Assembly: GCA_963734965.1 (NCBI GenBank)
Contig: CAVTJK010000004.1
Span: 1,488,001 to 1,552,000, forward strand
DNA from: UBA4742 sp963734965
GTDB lineage: Bacteria; Actinomycetota; Acidimicrobiia; Acidimicrobiales; Acidimicrobilacustridaceae
Reading direction: 5' to 3'
DNA length: 64,000 nucleotides
Position numbers and translations under genes: made by a program. Shown here piece by piece: positions 50,039-58,719 of this stretch. The notes under the pieces are model-generated. The model had not been told where the DNA came from and made no database searches. It saw nothing but the letters and a program-made list of their open reading frames with translations. Numbering within the stretch: position 1 is the stretch's first letter; every line of letters begins with the position of its first letter.

Positions 50039-50403
50039 TGCAGCACCTTCTTCCGCCAGGCGTAGGCCAGGCCGAGGGCCAGGATCACGATGAAGACGGC
50101 CATCTCGACGAGGCCGAACGTCCCGAAGGTCTCGAGCTCGACCGCCCACGGAAAGATGAACACCGCCTCGACGTCGAACATGACGAAGAGCACGGCGAAG
50201 ATGTAGTAGCGGACCTGGGTCTGGGACCAGCCGTGGCCGACGGGGTCCACGCCGCTCTCGTAGGTGAGGTACTTCTGCTCCTGCGGTCGGTCAGGGCGAA
50301 CGACCCGTCCGACCACTCCGAGGAGGATCCCGATCAGTGCCAATGCGAGGCCGCCCATGAGGGCGACCGTCAGGTATTGGCGTACGAATTCCGAGTACGG
50401 CAT
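50029..50403 (-). CDS. nuoA: NADH-quinone oxidoreductase-type subunit A (EFG-less cluster)
   Basis: A 124-residue, three-helix membrane subunit. It has YLTYESGVDPVGHGWSQTQV, the conserved ESG motif and RYYIFAVLFVMFDVEAVFIF with the buried Asp/Glu pair, FPWAV, and GLVEMAVFIVILALGLAYAW. It is the first gene of the 11-gene nuo operon, 9 nt after a TAGGCT box, so the mRNA is nearly leaderless. Confidence 0.95.
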   Translation of the reverse strand: MPYSEFVRQYLTVALMGGLALALIGILLGVVGRVVRPDRPQEQKYLTYESGVDPVGHGWSQTQVRYYIFAVLFVMFDVEAVFIFPWAVELETFGTFGLVEMAVFIVILALGLAYAWRKKVLQWV

Positions 50404-50412
50404 CGTCGTCGG

Positions 50413-50418
50413 AGCCTA
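50413..50418 (-). promoter_or_regulatory. -10 box of a promoter for the EFG-less nuo operon
   Basis: TAGGCT on the minus strand, 9 nt before ATG 50403, in the 50-nt gap between the two nuo clusters. No good -35 is visible. It indicates that the second cluster can be expressed on its own. Confidence 0.45.
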
Positions 50419-50453
50419 GTGAAGCCTGAGTGTCGCCATGAAATTGCCTCTGC

Positions 50454-52190
50454 TCAGTTGCCCGAGGTCGGCGTGGTGCCCGAATCGGTCGGTCCGGTGG
50501 TGCTCAGACCGGGCAGGGTCGTCGGCGTCGACGACCCTGTTCCTGTACCAGTGGCGGTCCCCGACTTGGCGCCGGGGGGCGGGGTGGGCGCCGGTGGTTC
50601 GACCAGGAAGGGCTGGCCGTGGGTCGCCGGCCCCACGATGAGCTGGGGGGCCACGCCGGCGCCGATGGTCACGATGAGGCACAGGGCCAGTGCCACCTTG
50701 GTGCCCGCCGGCACGGCCAGGCGGGGCACGGTGGGCAGCCCGTCGCCCTCGCTCAGGTACATCATCACGACGATGCGCAGATAGAGGAAGGCGGCGATGG
50801 CACCCGACAGCATGGCCACCAGGGCCAACCAGTCGTTGTTGTGCTCGATCACCGAGTCGAGGGCGTAGAACTTGGCGAAGAACCCGCTGGTGAACGGGAT
50901 GCCGGCCTGGGCCAACAAGAAGACGGTCATCGTGCCGGCCAGCAGCGGGTTCGAGCGGGCCAAGCCACGGAAGTCGGCGAGGGTCGTGTGTCCGTCACCT
51001 TTGCGCGCCACGATCCCGACGACCGCGAACGAACCAGCGACCATGAAGGTGTAGGCGGCCAGGTAGAAGAGCACGGCCGAGTTGCCGTCGTGGCTCGCGG
51101 CCCCGACGGCCAGGAGGATGAATCCGGCGTGGTTCACCGCCGAATACGCCAGCGTCCGCTTGACGTTGGTCTGGACCGTCGCCACGATGCTGCCGAAGAT
51201 CATCGACAGCACGGCCAGACCCCAGACGATGGGGCGCCAGTCCGACACGTAGTTCGGGAAGGTCAGCACGAACACCCGGACCATGCCGGCGAAGGCGCCC
51301 GCCTTGACCGCTCCGGCCATGAAGGCCACCGCCGGCGTCGGCGCGCCGTCATAGGCGTCAGGGCTCCACGTGTGGAACGGGACCGCGGCGACCTTGAAGC
51401 CGAGACCGACGAGCACCAAGGCCAAGCCCACGAACAGCAGGCCGTTGTGCACCGGCGCGTTGCCCGCGGTCACTCCCGTGGCGCCGACGGCCACGCCGAA
51501 GTAGTTGGCGATCTTGATGAAGTTGGTGGTTCCCGTCCCGCCGTAGATGAGGGCGATGCCGTAGAGCAGGAAGGCCGACGAGAAGGCTCCGAGGACGAAG
51601 TACTTGATGCCCGACTCCTGTGACTGCGCCCGGCGCAGATGCATCGCCGTCAGGATGTATGCGGCCAGCGACAGGGTCTCGAGACCGAGGAACAGGATGA
51701 TGAAGTCGTTGGCCGTGGCCATGATGGCGCCGCCGGCGCCGGCCAGCAGCAGCAGCGCGAAGAACTCGGGACCGTTGAGGTCCTCGCGGCGCAGGTATGA
51801 GCCGGCGAGCAGCGCTCCCAGCCCGACGGCCGAGCAGATCACCACGATCACGAACAGACCGAACCCGTCGATGCCCACCATGCCGGCCACCGTGCTGAAC
51901 GGTCCCCGACCCGAGCGCGGCATGTGGATCCACAGCAACTTGTCCCAGCTCTGCACCCGCGCCCAAAGGGGCAGCACGCTGATGCCCGCGGCTACGGCCA
52001 CGACGACCGTGTACGGCGCGTACCAACGCGTCGTCGGACCCTTGCGCGTCAGCGAAGCGATGGTGAGCAGGACGATCCCACCGACGAGCAGGATGACGAT
52101 GGGCAGCAGGGCACGCCAGGCCACCTGCGGGGTCGCGATCCGTGTGGTGTCGGCGGCCAGCACGTACGCCGAGGACAGGAGGGCAGTCAT
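50454..52190 (-). CDS. nuoN: NADH-quinone oxidoreductase subunit N (complete cluster)
   Basis: An antiporter-like membrane subunit, 578 residues, long because of a C-terminal Pro/Thr/Ser/Gly tail of about 60 residues (PPAPTPPPGAKSGTATGTGT). It has GLFVIVVICSAVGLGALLAG, FLGLETLSLAAYILTAMHLR, GLGFKVAAVPFHTWSPDAYD and LAYSAVNHAGFILLAVG. It is clearly different from the NuoN at 39997-41505. The ATG overlaps nuoM by 4 nt. Confidence 0.94.
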   Translation of the reverse strand: MTALLSSAYVLAADTTRIATPQVAWRALLPIVILLVGGIVLLTIASLTRKGPTTRWYAPYTVVVAVAAGISVLPLWARVQSWDKLLWIHMPRSGRGPFSTVAGMVGIDGFGLFVIVVICSAVGLGALLAGSYLRREDLNGPEFFALLLLAGAGGAIMATANDFIILFLGLETLSLAAYILTAMHLRRAQSQESGIKYFVLGAFSSAFLLYGIALIYGGTGTTNFIKIANYFGVAVGATGVTAGNAPVHNGLLFVGLALVLVGLGFKVAAVPFHTWSPDAYDGAPTPAVAFMAGAVKAGAFAGMVRVFVLTFPNYVSDWRPIVWGLAVLSMIFGSIVATVQTNVKRTLAYSAVNHAGFILLAVGAASHDGNSAVLFYLAAYTFMVAGSFAVVGIVARKGDGHTTLADFRGLARSNPLLAGTMTVFLLAQAGIPFTSGFFAKFYALDSVIEHNNDWLALVAMLSGAIAAFLYLRIVVMMYLSEGDGLPTVPRLAVPAGTKVALALCLIVTIGAGVAPQLIVGPATHGQPFLVEPPAPTPPPGAKSGTATGTGTGSSTPTTLPGLSTTGPTDSGTTPTSGN

Positions 52191-53827
52191 GAGCCCGACC
52201 CGTTCGCGCCCGTCGACGCCTTGGACTGCTGACCCGAGTCGCTCGAGTCATCTGACTTCTTGTTGCCACCCGGCTTCGGGTGCTCGGGCGTGGCGGCGTG
52301 GAACGACGGGACCTCGTGCTCGATCCGGACGATCAACAGACGGACCGATGGCTCGATGCGGTCGAGCACGGGCTTGGGGTACACGCCGAGGAACACGATC
52401 AGCCCGATCAACGGCGCCATGACCAGCTTCTCGGTGAGCTTGAGGTCGGGGAAGAGCCGATTGGCGTCGTCGGGCTCGCCCTGGAAGACGCGCTGGTAGG
52501 CCCACAGCAGGTACAGCGCGGCCAGGATGACGCCGGTCGCGGCCACGACCGCCCACCAGCGGTGAGCGATGAAGGTCCCGAGCAGCACGAGGAACTCACC
52601 GACGAAGCCGCTCAGACCGGGCACGCCGATCGACGCCATCATCACGAGGGTGAAGACGCCGGCGAACCACGGCGCCACCTTGGCCAGGCCCTTGAGCTCG
52701 GAGATCTCGTAGGTGTGGCGGCGGGTGTAGAGGAACCCGAGCAGGATGAACAGGGCGCCGGTGATGATGCCGTGGTTGATCATCACGAGGATGGACCCGT
52801 CGATGCTGGTCTGGTTCAGTGCGAACACGCCGAGGACGGCGAAGCCCATGTGCGCGACCGACGAGTAGGCGATCAGGCGCTTGAGGTTGTGCTGCATGGC
52901 GGCGACGACGGCGCCGTAGATGATCCCGATCGTGGCCAAGGTGAGGAAGAGGGGTGCGAACCAGATCGACGCCTCTGGGAACAGGAACAGCCCGTAGCGC
53001 AGGAACCCATAGGTGCCGAGCTTGAGGAGGACGCCGGCCAGGTCGATCGAGCCGGCGGTCGGCGCCTCGGTGTGGGCGTCCGGGAGCCAGGTGTGGAACG
53101 GCACGATCGGGGTCTTGACGGCGAAGGCGACGGCGAACCCCAGGAAGAGCCAGCGAGCCGTCTCCTTGCCGACGGCGTTGCTCGCCGTGACCTTGATCAG
53201 GTCGAAGCTGGTGCCGCCGCCCGGGCCGGCGTGGGAGAGCACGGCCAGGGCGATGATCGACACGAGCATGAAGGCCGAGCCGGTCATCGTGAAGATGAAG
53301 AACTTGGTGGCGGCATACACGCGACGGCCGTGGCCCCAGCGCCCGATCAGGAAGTAGAGCGGGACGATGGTCAGCTCGAACATCAGGAAGAACAGGAAGA
53401 GGTCGAGGGCGGCGAACACACCGAGACACCCGGCCTCGAGCAGGGTGATCCAGAGGTAGTACCCCTTCTCGTCGTGCTCGGGACGGGCGGCGAACAGCGC
53501 GATCGGGAAGAGGATGCCGGTGAGCACCAGCAGGAAAAGCGATATGCCGTCGACGCCGAGATAGAACTTGATGTCGAGCGACGACACCCACGTGTGCTTG
53601 ACGACGAACTGGAAGCCCGGGTCGCCGACCTTGAACTCGTAGAGCACGAACAGCCCGATGGCGCCGGCGATCACCCCGGCGAGGATGGCCACGAGCCGGT
53701 GCATGTCCGGTCGGCTCTTGGGGATGAGGGCGATCACCACGGCACCGATCAACGGGGTCAGCACCATCGCGGTCAGCACGGGGAAGCCCACGTTGGCCCC
53801 GGTGAGCCCCAGCACGGCCGTCGACAT
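52187..53827 (-). CDS. nuoM: NADH-quinone oxidoreductase subunit M (complete cluster)
   Basis: An antiporter-like subunit, 546 residues. It has YLGVDGISLFLLVLTGILFP, LMFELTIVPLYFLIGRWGHG with the TM5 glutamate, AVKTPIVPFHTWLPDAHTEA and LIAYSSVAHMGFAVLGVFAL. The last 40 residues are Ser/Lys/Gly-rich (KSDDSSDSGQQSKASTGANG). The ATG shares a base with the nuoL stop. Confidence 0.95.
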   Translation of the reverse strand: MSTAVLGLTGANVGFPVLTAMVLTPLIGAVVIALIPKSRPDMHRLVAILAGVIAGAIGLFVLYEFKVGDPGFQFVVKHTWVSSLDIKFYLGVDGISLFLLVLTGILFPIALFAARPEHDEKGYYLWITLLEAGCLGVFAALDLFLFFLMFELTIVPLYFLIGRWGHGRRVYAATKFFIFTMTGSAFMLVSIIALAVLSHAGPGGGTSFDLIKVTASNAVGKETARWLFLGFAVAFAVKTPIVPFHTWLPDAHTEAPTAGSIDLAGVLLKLGTYGFLRYGLFLFPEASIWFAPLFLTLATIGIIYGAVVAAMQHNLKRLIAYSSVAHMGFAVLGVFALNQTSIDGSILVMINHGIITGALFILLGFLYTRRHTYEISELKGLAKVAPWFAGVFTLVMMASIGVPGLSGFVGEFLVLLGTFIAHRWWAVVAATGVILAALYLLWAYQRVFQGEPDDANRLFPDLKLTEKLVMAPLIGLIVFLGVYPKPVLDRIEPSVRLLIVRIEHEVPSFHAATPEHPKPGGNKKSDDSSDSGQQSKASTGANGSGS

Positions 53828-55326
53828 CAGAAGGTCGCCCGCGTGAGGATGTAGGCCACCAGGACGACGGCCCCGATGGCCATGCCGAGGGCGTAGGTGC
53901 GCACGTAGCCGTTCTGGAACCGGCGCAGGACGTTGCCCGAACCATGGGCCAGTCCGCCGATGCCGTTGACCGCCGCGTCGATGACATGGGTGTCGAACCA
54001 GGACGCGCTCTCGAACAGCACCCGACCCGGCCCGCCCATGAAGGTGGTGACGGCGTAGTCGTAGTACCAGCCGCGGTCGAACAGTGGTTGCTCGAACGGC
54101 TCAGCCGGGATCTCGTGGCGGAGGTACACCAGGTAGGCCAGTCCGATCCCGCCGAGCGCGACGATCGTCGAGATGGTGAGCAACAACAGGATCGTCCAGT
54201 TCGAGTAGGTGAGCTCGGCGCCGTAGCGGCCCGTGACCGGAGCCAGCCAGTCCTCGAGCCAGTGGGTGGTGAAGCTGAAGGGCAGGTTGATGAAGCCGGC
54301 CACCGCGGCGAAGAAGGCCAGCACCACCAGGGGGAGGGTCATCGTCCACGGCGATTCGTGCGGGGTGAGGGGATGACCGGGCTCGAGCTCGGCGTGCGGT
54401 GGCTCCGGCGGATCGGCCGGATCGACGACGGCCGTCGCCGTCGCCGTGGCGGGCTCGGAGGTGGACTCGGTCGCCCCCTCGGCCGTCGCCGTCACGGGCA
54501 CCGCCGGCGCGCCGGCCAGGGCGGCGGCGTCTTCCCAGCGGGCTTCGCCGAAGAAGATGCGGTAGACGAGCCGACTCATGTAGAACGCGGTCAGCAACGC
54601 GGTGAACAGGCCGACCACGTACAGCCCGACGTTCTTGTGCAGCGCATAGGTCAGGATCTCGTCCTTCGACCAGAAGCCCGAGAAGGGGGGGACGCCCGAG
54701 ATGGCCAGCCAGCCCACGATGAACGTGCCGGCCGTGATCGGCATGAGCTTGCGGAGCGCGCCCATGCGCCGCATGTCCTGCTCGTCGTGCATGCCGTGGA
54801 TCACCGACCCCGCCCCGAGGAACAACAGCGCCTTGAAGAAGGCGTGGGTCATCATGTGGAAGATGGCGGCCCAGTAGCCGCCGGATCCGACGGCGAGGAA
54901 CATGTAGCCCAGCTGGCTGACCGTCGAGTAGGCCAGGACCTTCTTGATGTCCTGTTGGGCCAAGGCGATGGTCGCCGCCAGGAGGGCGGTGCCGACGCCG
55001 ATCCAGGCGATCAGCGAGCTGACCCACGGCGACGACGCGTGCAGCAGCGGGTTGATCCGCACCATCACGTAGACGCCCACGGTGACCATGGTCGCGGCAT
55101 GGATGAGCGCCGACACCGGGGTGGGACCGGCCATGGCATCGGGTAGCCAGATGTAGAGCGGGATCTGAGCCGACTTGCCGACCGCACCGATGAACAGCAT
55201 CACCGTGATGAAGGTGGCCGCCGTCGTGGCCGCGCTCTGTGACACCGGCAGGAACTGCGTGTAGGTGATCGAGCCGAACGTGAACCAGGTGATGAAGATC
55301 CCGATCATGAACCCCCAGTCACCCAC
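53827..55326 (-). CDS. nuoL: NuoL (complete cluster), 3' part after a frameshift
   Basis: The 3' portion of an antiporter-like subunit: GDWGFMIGIFITWFTFG, KSAQIPLYIWLPDAMAGPTP, LAYSTVSQLGYMFLAVGSGG and WSKDEILTYALHKNV. Near residues 285-345 there is an Ala/Thr/Pro/Glu low-complexity insert. The correct reading frame actually continues back to about 55388 (FWFEKPANASAGKKAFITNR), where it meets the 5' part in another frame. The two pieces make one normal-looking NuoL if one base is removed. Confidence 0.85.
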   Translation of the reverse strand: MGDWGFMIGIFITWFTFGSITYTQFLPVSQSAATTAATFITVMLFIGAVGKSAQIPLYIWLPDAMAGPTPVSALIHAATMVTVGVYVMVRINPLLHASSPWVSSLIAWIGVGTALLAATIALAQQDIKKVLAYSTVSQLGYMFLAVGSGGYWAAIFHMMTHAFFKALLFLGAGSVIHGMHDEQDMRRMGALRKLMPITAGTFIVGWLAISGVPPFSGFWSKDEILTYALHKNVGLYVVGLFTALLTAFYMSRLVYRIFFGEARWEDAAALAGAPAVPVTATAEGATESTSEPATATATAVVDPADPPEPPHAELEPGHPLTPHESPWTMTLPLVVLAFFAAVAGFINLPFSFTTHWLEDWLAPVTGRYGAELTYSNWTILLLLTISTIVALGGIGLAYLVYLRHEIPAEPFEQPLFDRGWYYDYAVTTFMGGPGRVLFESASWFDTHVIDAAVNGIGGLAHGSGNVLRRFQNGYVRTYALGMAIGAVVLVAYILTRATF

Positions 55327-55855
55327 CCGGTTGGTGATGAAGGCCTTCTTGCCGGCCGACGCGTTGGCCGGCTTCTCGAACCAGAAGCGCGATCAGGAAG
55401 TACGAGCAGACGCCCACGCCTTCCCAGCCGAGGAACGTGAGCAGCAGGTTGTCCCCGAGCACCAGCATGAGCATCGAGAACACGAACAGGTTCAGGTACA
55501 GGAAGAACTTGGGGTAGCGGCTGTCGCCGTGCATGTAGCCGATCGAATAGAGGTGGATCAGCGCTCCGACACCGGTGATGAACAGGATCATCGTCGTCGA
55601 GAGCGGATCGACCAGGAACCCGACGTCGACGTGGAAGCGGCCGGCCGAGATCCAGGTGAAGAGGGTCTGCGTGTAGGAGCGGTCGGTACGACTGTGCAGT
55701 CCGGCGAAGACGACGATGGCCACCACGAACGAGCCGGCGGTCATGGCCGTCGCCAGCCACCCCGACACCGGTTCGCCCAGGCGCGAGCCGAAGAGCAGCA
55801 GGATGGCGAACCCCAGCAGGGGCAGGGCAGGGATCAACCAGACGAGAGAGACCAT
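55319..55855 (-). CDS. nuoL: NuoL (complete cluster), 5' part before a frameshift
   Basis: The 5' portion: SLVWLIPALPLLGFAILLLF, DVGFLVDPLSTTMILFITGV, HLYSIGYMHGDSRYPKFF and FLGWEGVGVCSYFLIA. After CSYFLIA (around 55392) the frame turns to LLVREAGQRVGRQEGLHHQP and stops at 55319, whereas the +1 frame reads FWFEKPANASAGKKAF. A normal gene has about one base less in the GCGC at 55387-55390. Sequence error or a real mutation; the protein would be non-functional if real. Confidence 0.85.
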   Translation of the reverse strand: MVSLVWLIPALPLLGFAILLLFGSRLGEPVSGWLATAMTAGSFVVAIVVFAGLHSRTDRSYTQTLFTWISAGRFHVDVGFLVDPLSTTMILFITGVGALIHLYSIGYMHGDSRYPKFFLYLNLFVFSMLMLVLGDNLLLTFLGWEGVGVCSYFLIALLVREAGQRVGRQEGLHHQPGG

Positions 55856-55868
55856 GGCGCGGTTGGAC

Positions 55869-56183
55869 CTATCCCCTGAGCAACGACACGTCGTCGGCGG
55901 TCGCGTTCGGACGGCGGCGCGAGACCGCCACGATGATCCCCAGCCCGACGACGACCTCGGCGGCGGCGACGACCAGGACGAAGAACACGATGACCTGACC
56001 CGAGATGTCGTTGAGCATGCGTCCGAAGGTCACGAAGGTGAGGTTGACGGCATTGAGCATCAGCTCGACGCTCATGAGCATCACGAGCGGGTTGCGCCGG
56101 ACGAGGACCCCGACGGCGCCGATGCAGAACACGAGCGCGCCGAGGACGAGGTACGACGTCGGGCTGATCGACGCCACGATCAC
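55869..56183 (-). CDS. nuoK: NADH-quinone oxidoreductase subunit K (complete cluster)
   Basis: A 104-residue, three-helix subunit: SYLVLGALVFCIGAVGVLVR, NPLVMLMSVELMLNAVNLTF with the conserved glutamate, and VVAAAEVVVGLGIIVAVSRR. GTG 56183 overlaps the nuoJ stop (GTGA). It lies 13 nt before nuoL. Confidence 0.95.
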   Translation of the reverse strand: MIVASISPTSYLVLGALVFCIGAVGVLVRRNPLVMLMSVELMLNAVNLTFVTFGRMLNDISGQVIVFFVLVVAAAEVVVGLGIIVAVSRRRPNATADDVSLLRG

Positions 56184-56797
56184 GGCTTGACCTCTTCGGC
56201 CTGTTCGGCCTCGACTTGGTCGACGGGATCGTCGGCCGGTCGATCGGTCATGGGCTCGGCGTCGGGCAGCGGCTCGTAGCCGTCGGGCCGCCGGGCCATG
56301 ACCACCGCCCCGATCACCGCGATCGTGAGCAGCCCGGCCGTGATCTCGAACGCGAAGATCCAGTCCGTGAACAAGGCATGGCCGACCTGGGTGACGTTGG
56401 CAACCTTGTCGGAGATGGCGCCGCCGGTCGACTTGGCCCCGGTCAACCCGTTCTTCGAGACACCGATGATCACCAGCAGGAGCGACGCCAGCAGAGCCAC
56501 CCCGGCGATCCCCGCCAGGATGCGCTGGCCCACGAGAGGCTCGTAGCCCAGATCCTCCTCGTCGTCGACGCCGAGGAGCATGATCACGAACAGGATCAGC
56601 ACGACGATGGCGCCGGTGTAGACGATGACCTGCACGACGGCCAACAGCTGGGCGTCCTGTTCGAGGAACAGGACGGCGACCCCGAACAGAGTGGCGACCA
56701 GGCTGAGGGCCGAGTGCACGGGGTTGCGCGACACGACGACGCCCACGGCACCGGCCAGCACGATGCCCGCGCAAACGGCGAAGACGGCTGCTTCCAT
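56180..56797 (-). CDS. nuoJ: NADH-quinone oxidoreductase subunit J (complete cluster)
   Basis: A 205-residue membrane subunit: NPVHSALSLVATLFGVAVLF, LLAVVQVIVYTGAIVVLILF, VIMLLGVDDEEDLG and ITAGLLTIAVIGAVVMARRP. The C-terminal 35 residues are acidic (PADDPVDQVEAEQAEEVKP). The ATG lies 4 nt after nuoI. Confidence 0.94.
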   Translation of the reverse strand: MEAAVFAVCAGIVLAGAVGVVVSRNPVHSALSLVATLFGVAVLFLEQDAQLLAVVQVIVYTGAIVVLILFVIMLLGVDDEEDLGYEPLVGQRILAGIAGVALLASLLLVIIGVSKNGLTGAKSTGGAISDKVANVTQVGHALFTDWIFAFEITAGLLTIAVIGAVVMARRPDGYEPLPDAEPMTDRPADDPVDQVEAEQAEEVKP

Positions 56798-56801
56798 CGG
56801 C

Positions 56802-57515
56802 TCAGTGCCCCCCGGAACCCGAGTCGGACGCTAGATACGGTTCGTTCAGAGCGATCTCGGCGGCCGACGCGTGCTCCACCCCGCCATGTTGGCCGACGAC
56901 AGGATCGGGGTCGGCCATCGAGTCCTTGTCGGTCTGATCGGCCTCGGGCGGGCGGACCCCGTAGCCCAGCTCACCTGACCACGCCACCTTGCCCTCCAGG
57001 GCAGCCACGCCCGACGGCGAGGTGGCCCGCATCCACGCCGAGGTGTCCTGGTCCTCGCCCGGTCGCCAGTCCTCCCACGGCAGGCGCTGGGCCAAGCCGT
57101 CGTCGTCGACCACGAGCTCGGTCTTCGTGTAGATCGCATCCTGGCGGTTGGTGAACGAGAACTCGAACAACTTGGTCTCGGTGATGGCCTCGGTCGGACA
57201 CGCTTCGACGCACAGGTCGCAGTGGATGCACCGCAGGTAGTTGATCTCGTAGATGAAGCCGTAGCGCTCGCCGGGCGAGACCGGATCGTCGATCGAGTTG
57301 TCGGCGCCGCGGACATAGATGCAGCGGGCCGGACAAACGCCGGCGCAGAGCTCGCAACCGATGCACTTCTCCATGCCGTCTTCGTAGCGATTCAGCACGT
57401 GACGGCCGTGCCGACGCAAGGCGACGGGCGCCTTCTCCTTGGGGTACTGCGTGGTCACGCGCTGCTTCTTGCCGATCTGGCGGAGGGTGACGAGGAAGCC
57501 GTCGAGGTAGCCCAT
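56802..57515 (-). CDS. nuoI: NADH-quinone oxidoreductase subunit I (complete cluster)
   Basis: A two-[4Fe-4S] subunit, 237 residues. C51, C54, C57, C61 (CIGCELCAGVC) and C96, C99, C102, C106 (CIHCDLCVEAC). The N-terminal LVTLRQIGKKQRVTTQYP docks on the membrane arm. A C-terminal extension of about 90 residues includes SGELGYGVRPPEADQTDKD. It is unlike the 173-residue NuoI of the other cluster. The ATG overlaps the nuoH stop by one base. Confidence 0.95.
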   Translation of the reverse strand: MGYLDGFLVTLRQIGKKQRVTTQYPKEKAPVALRRHGRHVLNRYEDGMEKCIGCELCAGVCPARCIYVRGADNSIDDPVSPGERYGFIYEINYLRCIHCDLCVEACPTEAITETKLFEFSFTNRQDAIYTKTELVVDDDGLAQRLPWEDWRPGEDQDTSAWMRATSPSGVAALEGKVAWSGELGYGVRPPEADQTDKDSMADPDPVVGQHGGVEHASAAEIALNEPYLASDSGSGGH

Positions 57516-58717
57516 CAGGCATCGACCTCCTGCATTCGATCGGACCGGCTGTTGGAGATGGCGGCGCGCAAGAGCGTGTAGGCGGCCAGCATCACCGCGA
57601 TCGACACGACGATCACCGCCACCATGTTCCAGTTCTCGCTGCGGCCGATGTCGATGGCGGCCAGCAGCAACGACCAGCCGAGGGCGAGGGGGATCAGCAC
57701 CTTCCAGCCCAGATCCATGAGCTGGTCATAGCGGAACCGCGGCAGCGACGCCCGGAACCAGACGAACATGAAGAGGAAGCAGATCAGCTTGACCAGGAAC
57801 CAGATCACTCCCCACATCCAGCCCGGACCGAAGTAGGCCGGTCCGGCGGGCCCGCCGAGGAACAACGTCACGAAGATGGCCGACATGGTGATCGTGTTCA
57901 TGAACTCGGCCAGGTAGAACAGGGCGAAGCGGATCGAGCTGTACTCGGTGTTGAACCCACCGACCAGCTCCTGCTCGGCTTCGACGAGATCGAACGGAGG
58001 TCGGTTCAACTCCGCGGTGCCGGCGATGACGAAGATCACGAAGGGGACGAGCCCGGTCACGATGAGGTTCCAGTTGGGCACGATTCCGCCCCAGCCGCGG
58101 CCGGCCTGGTACACGACGATGCCGTGGGTGCTGAGCGTGCCCGACTTCACGAGGACGGCGACGACCGAGAGGCCCAGGGCGGCTTCATAGGACACCATCT
58201 GCGCCGAGGCCCGCACCGACCCCAGTAGCGGGTACTTCGAACCTGAGGACCAGCCCGCCAGCATCACGCCGTACACGGCGATCGACGACATGGCCAGCAC
58301 GAACAGGATGCCGATCGGTGGGTCGGCCAGCTGCATGTAGGTCGTGTGGCCGAAGATGTGGATCTCGCCGTTGTTGCCGTTGTTGAAGTCACCGCCGAAG
58401 GGCACCACCGCGAAGAGCAGGAAGGCCGGGACGAACGACAGGAACGGGGCCAACATGAACACGGCCCGCTGCGCCCGCTCGGGGATCAGGTCCTCCTTGA
58501 AGAAGAACTTGATGCCGTCGGCGAGGGTCTGCAGGACGCCGAACGGCCCGGCCAGGTTGGGGCCGATCCGGTTCTGCATGTCGCCGACGAGCTTGCGCTC
58601 GAACCAGATCATCAACATCGTGGCGACCAGCAGCAGCACGAAGACGATGATCACCTTGGCGATGACGATGAGGATCACCCCGGCGTCTATCGGGCCGATG
58701 AGGAGCGGATCGCCCAT
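57515..58717 (-). CDS. nuoH: NADH-quinone oxidoreductase subunit H (complete cluster)
   Basis: The membrane subunit at the quinone cavity, 400 residues. It has MIWFERKLVGDMQNRIGPNL, GPFGVLQTLADGIKFFFKED, SGSKYPLLGSVRASAQMVSY, AELNRPPFDLVEAEQELVGG and FRASLPRFRYDQLMDLGWK. The ATG lies 2 nt after nuoG. Confidence 0.96.
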   Translation of the reverse strand: MGDPLLIGPIDAGVILIVIAKVIIVFVLLLVATMLMIWFERKLVGDMQNRIGPNLAGPFGVLQTLADGIKFFFKEDLIPERAQRAVFMLAPFLSFVPAFLLFAVVPFGGDFNNGNNGEIHIFGHTTYMQLADPPIGILFVLAMSSIAVYGVMLAGWSSGSKYPLLGSVRASAQMVSYEAALGLSVVAVLVKSGTLSTHGIVVYQAGRGWGGIVPNWNLIVTGLVPFVIFVIAGTAELNRPPFDLVEAEQELVGGFNTEYSSIRFALFYLAEFMNTITMSAIFVTLFLGGPAGPAYFGPGWMWGVIWFLVKLICFLFMFVWFRASLPRFRYDQLMDLGWKVLIPLALGWSLLLAAIDIGRSENWNMVAVIVVSIAVMLAAYTLLRAAISNSRSDRMQEVDA

Positions 58718-58719
58718 GG

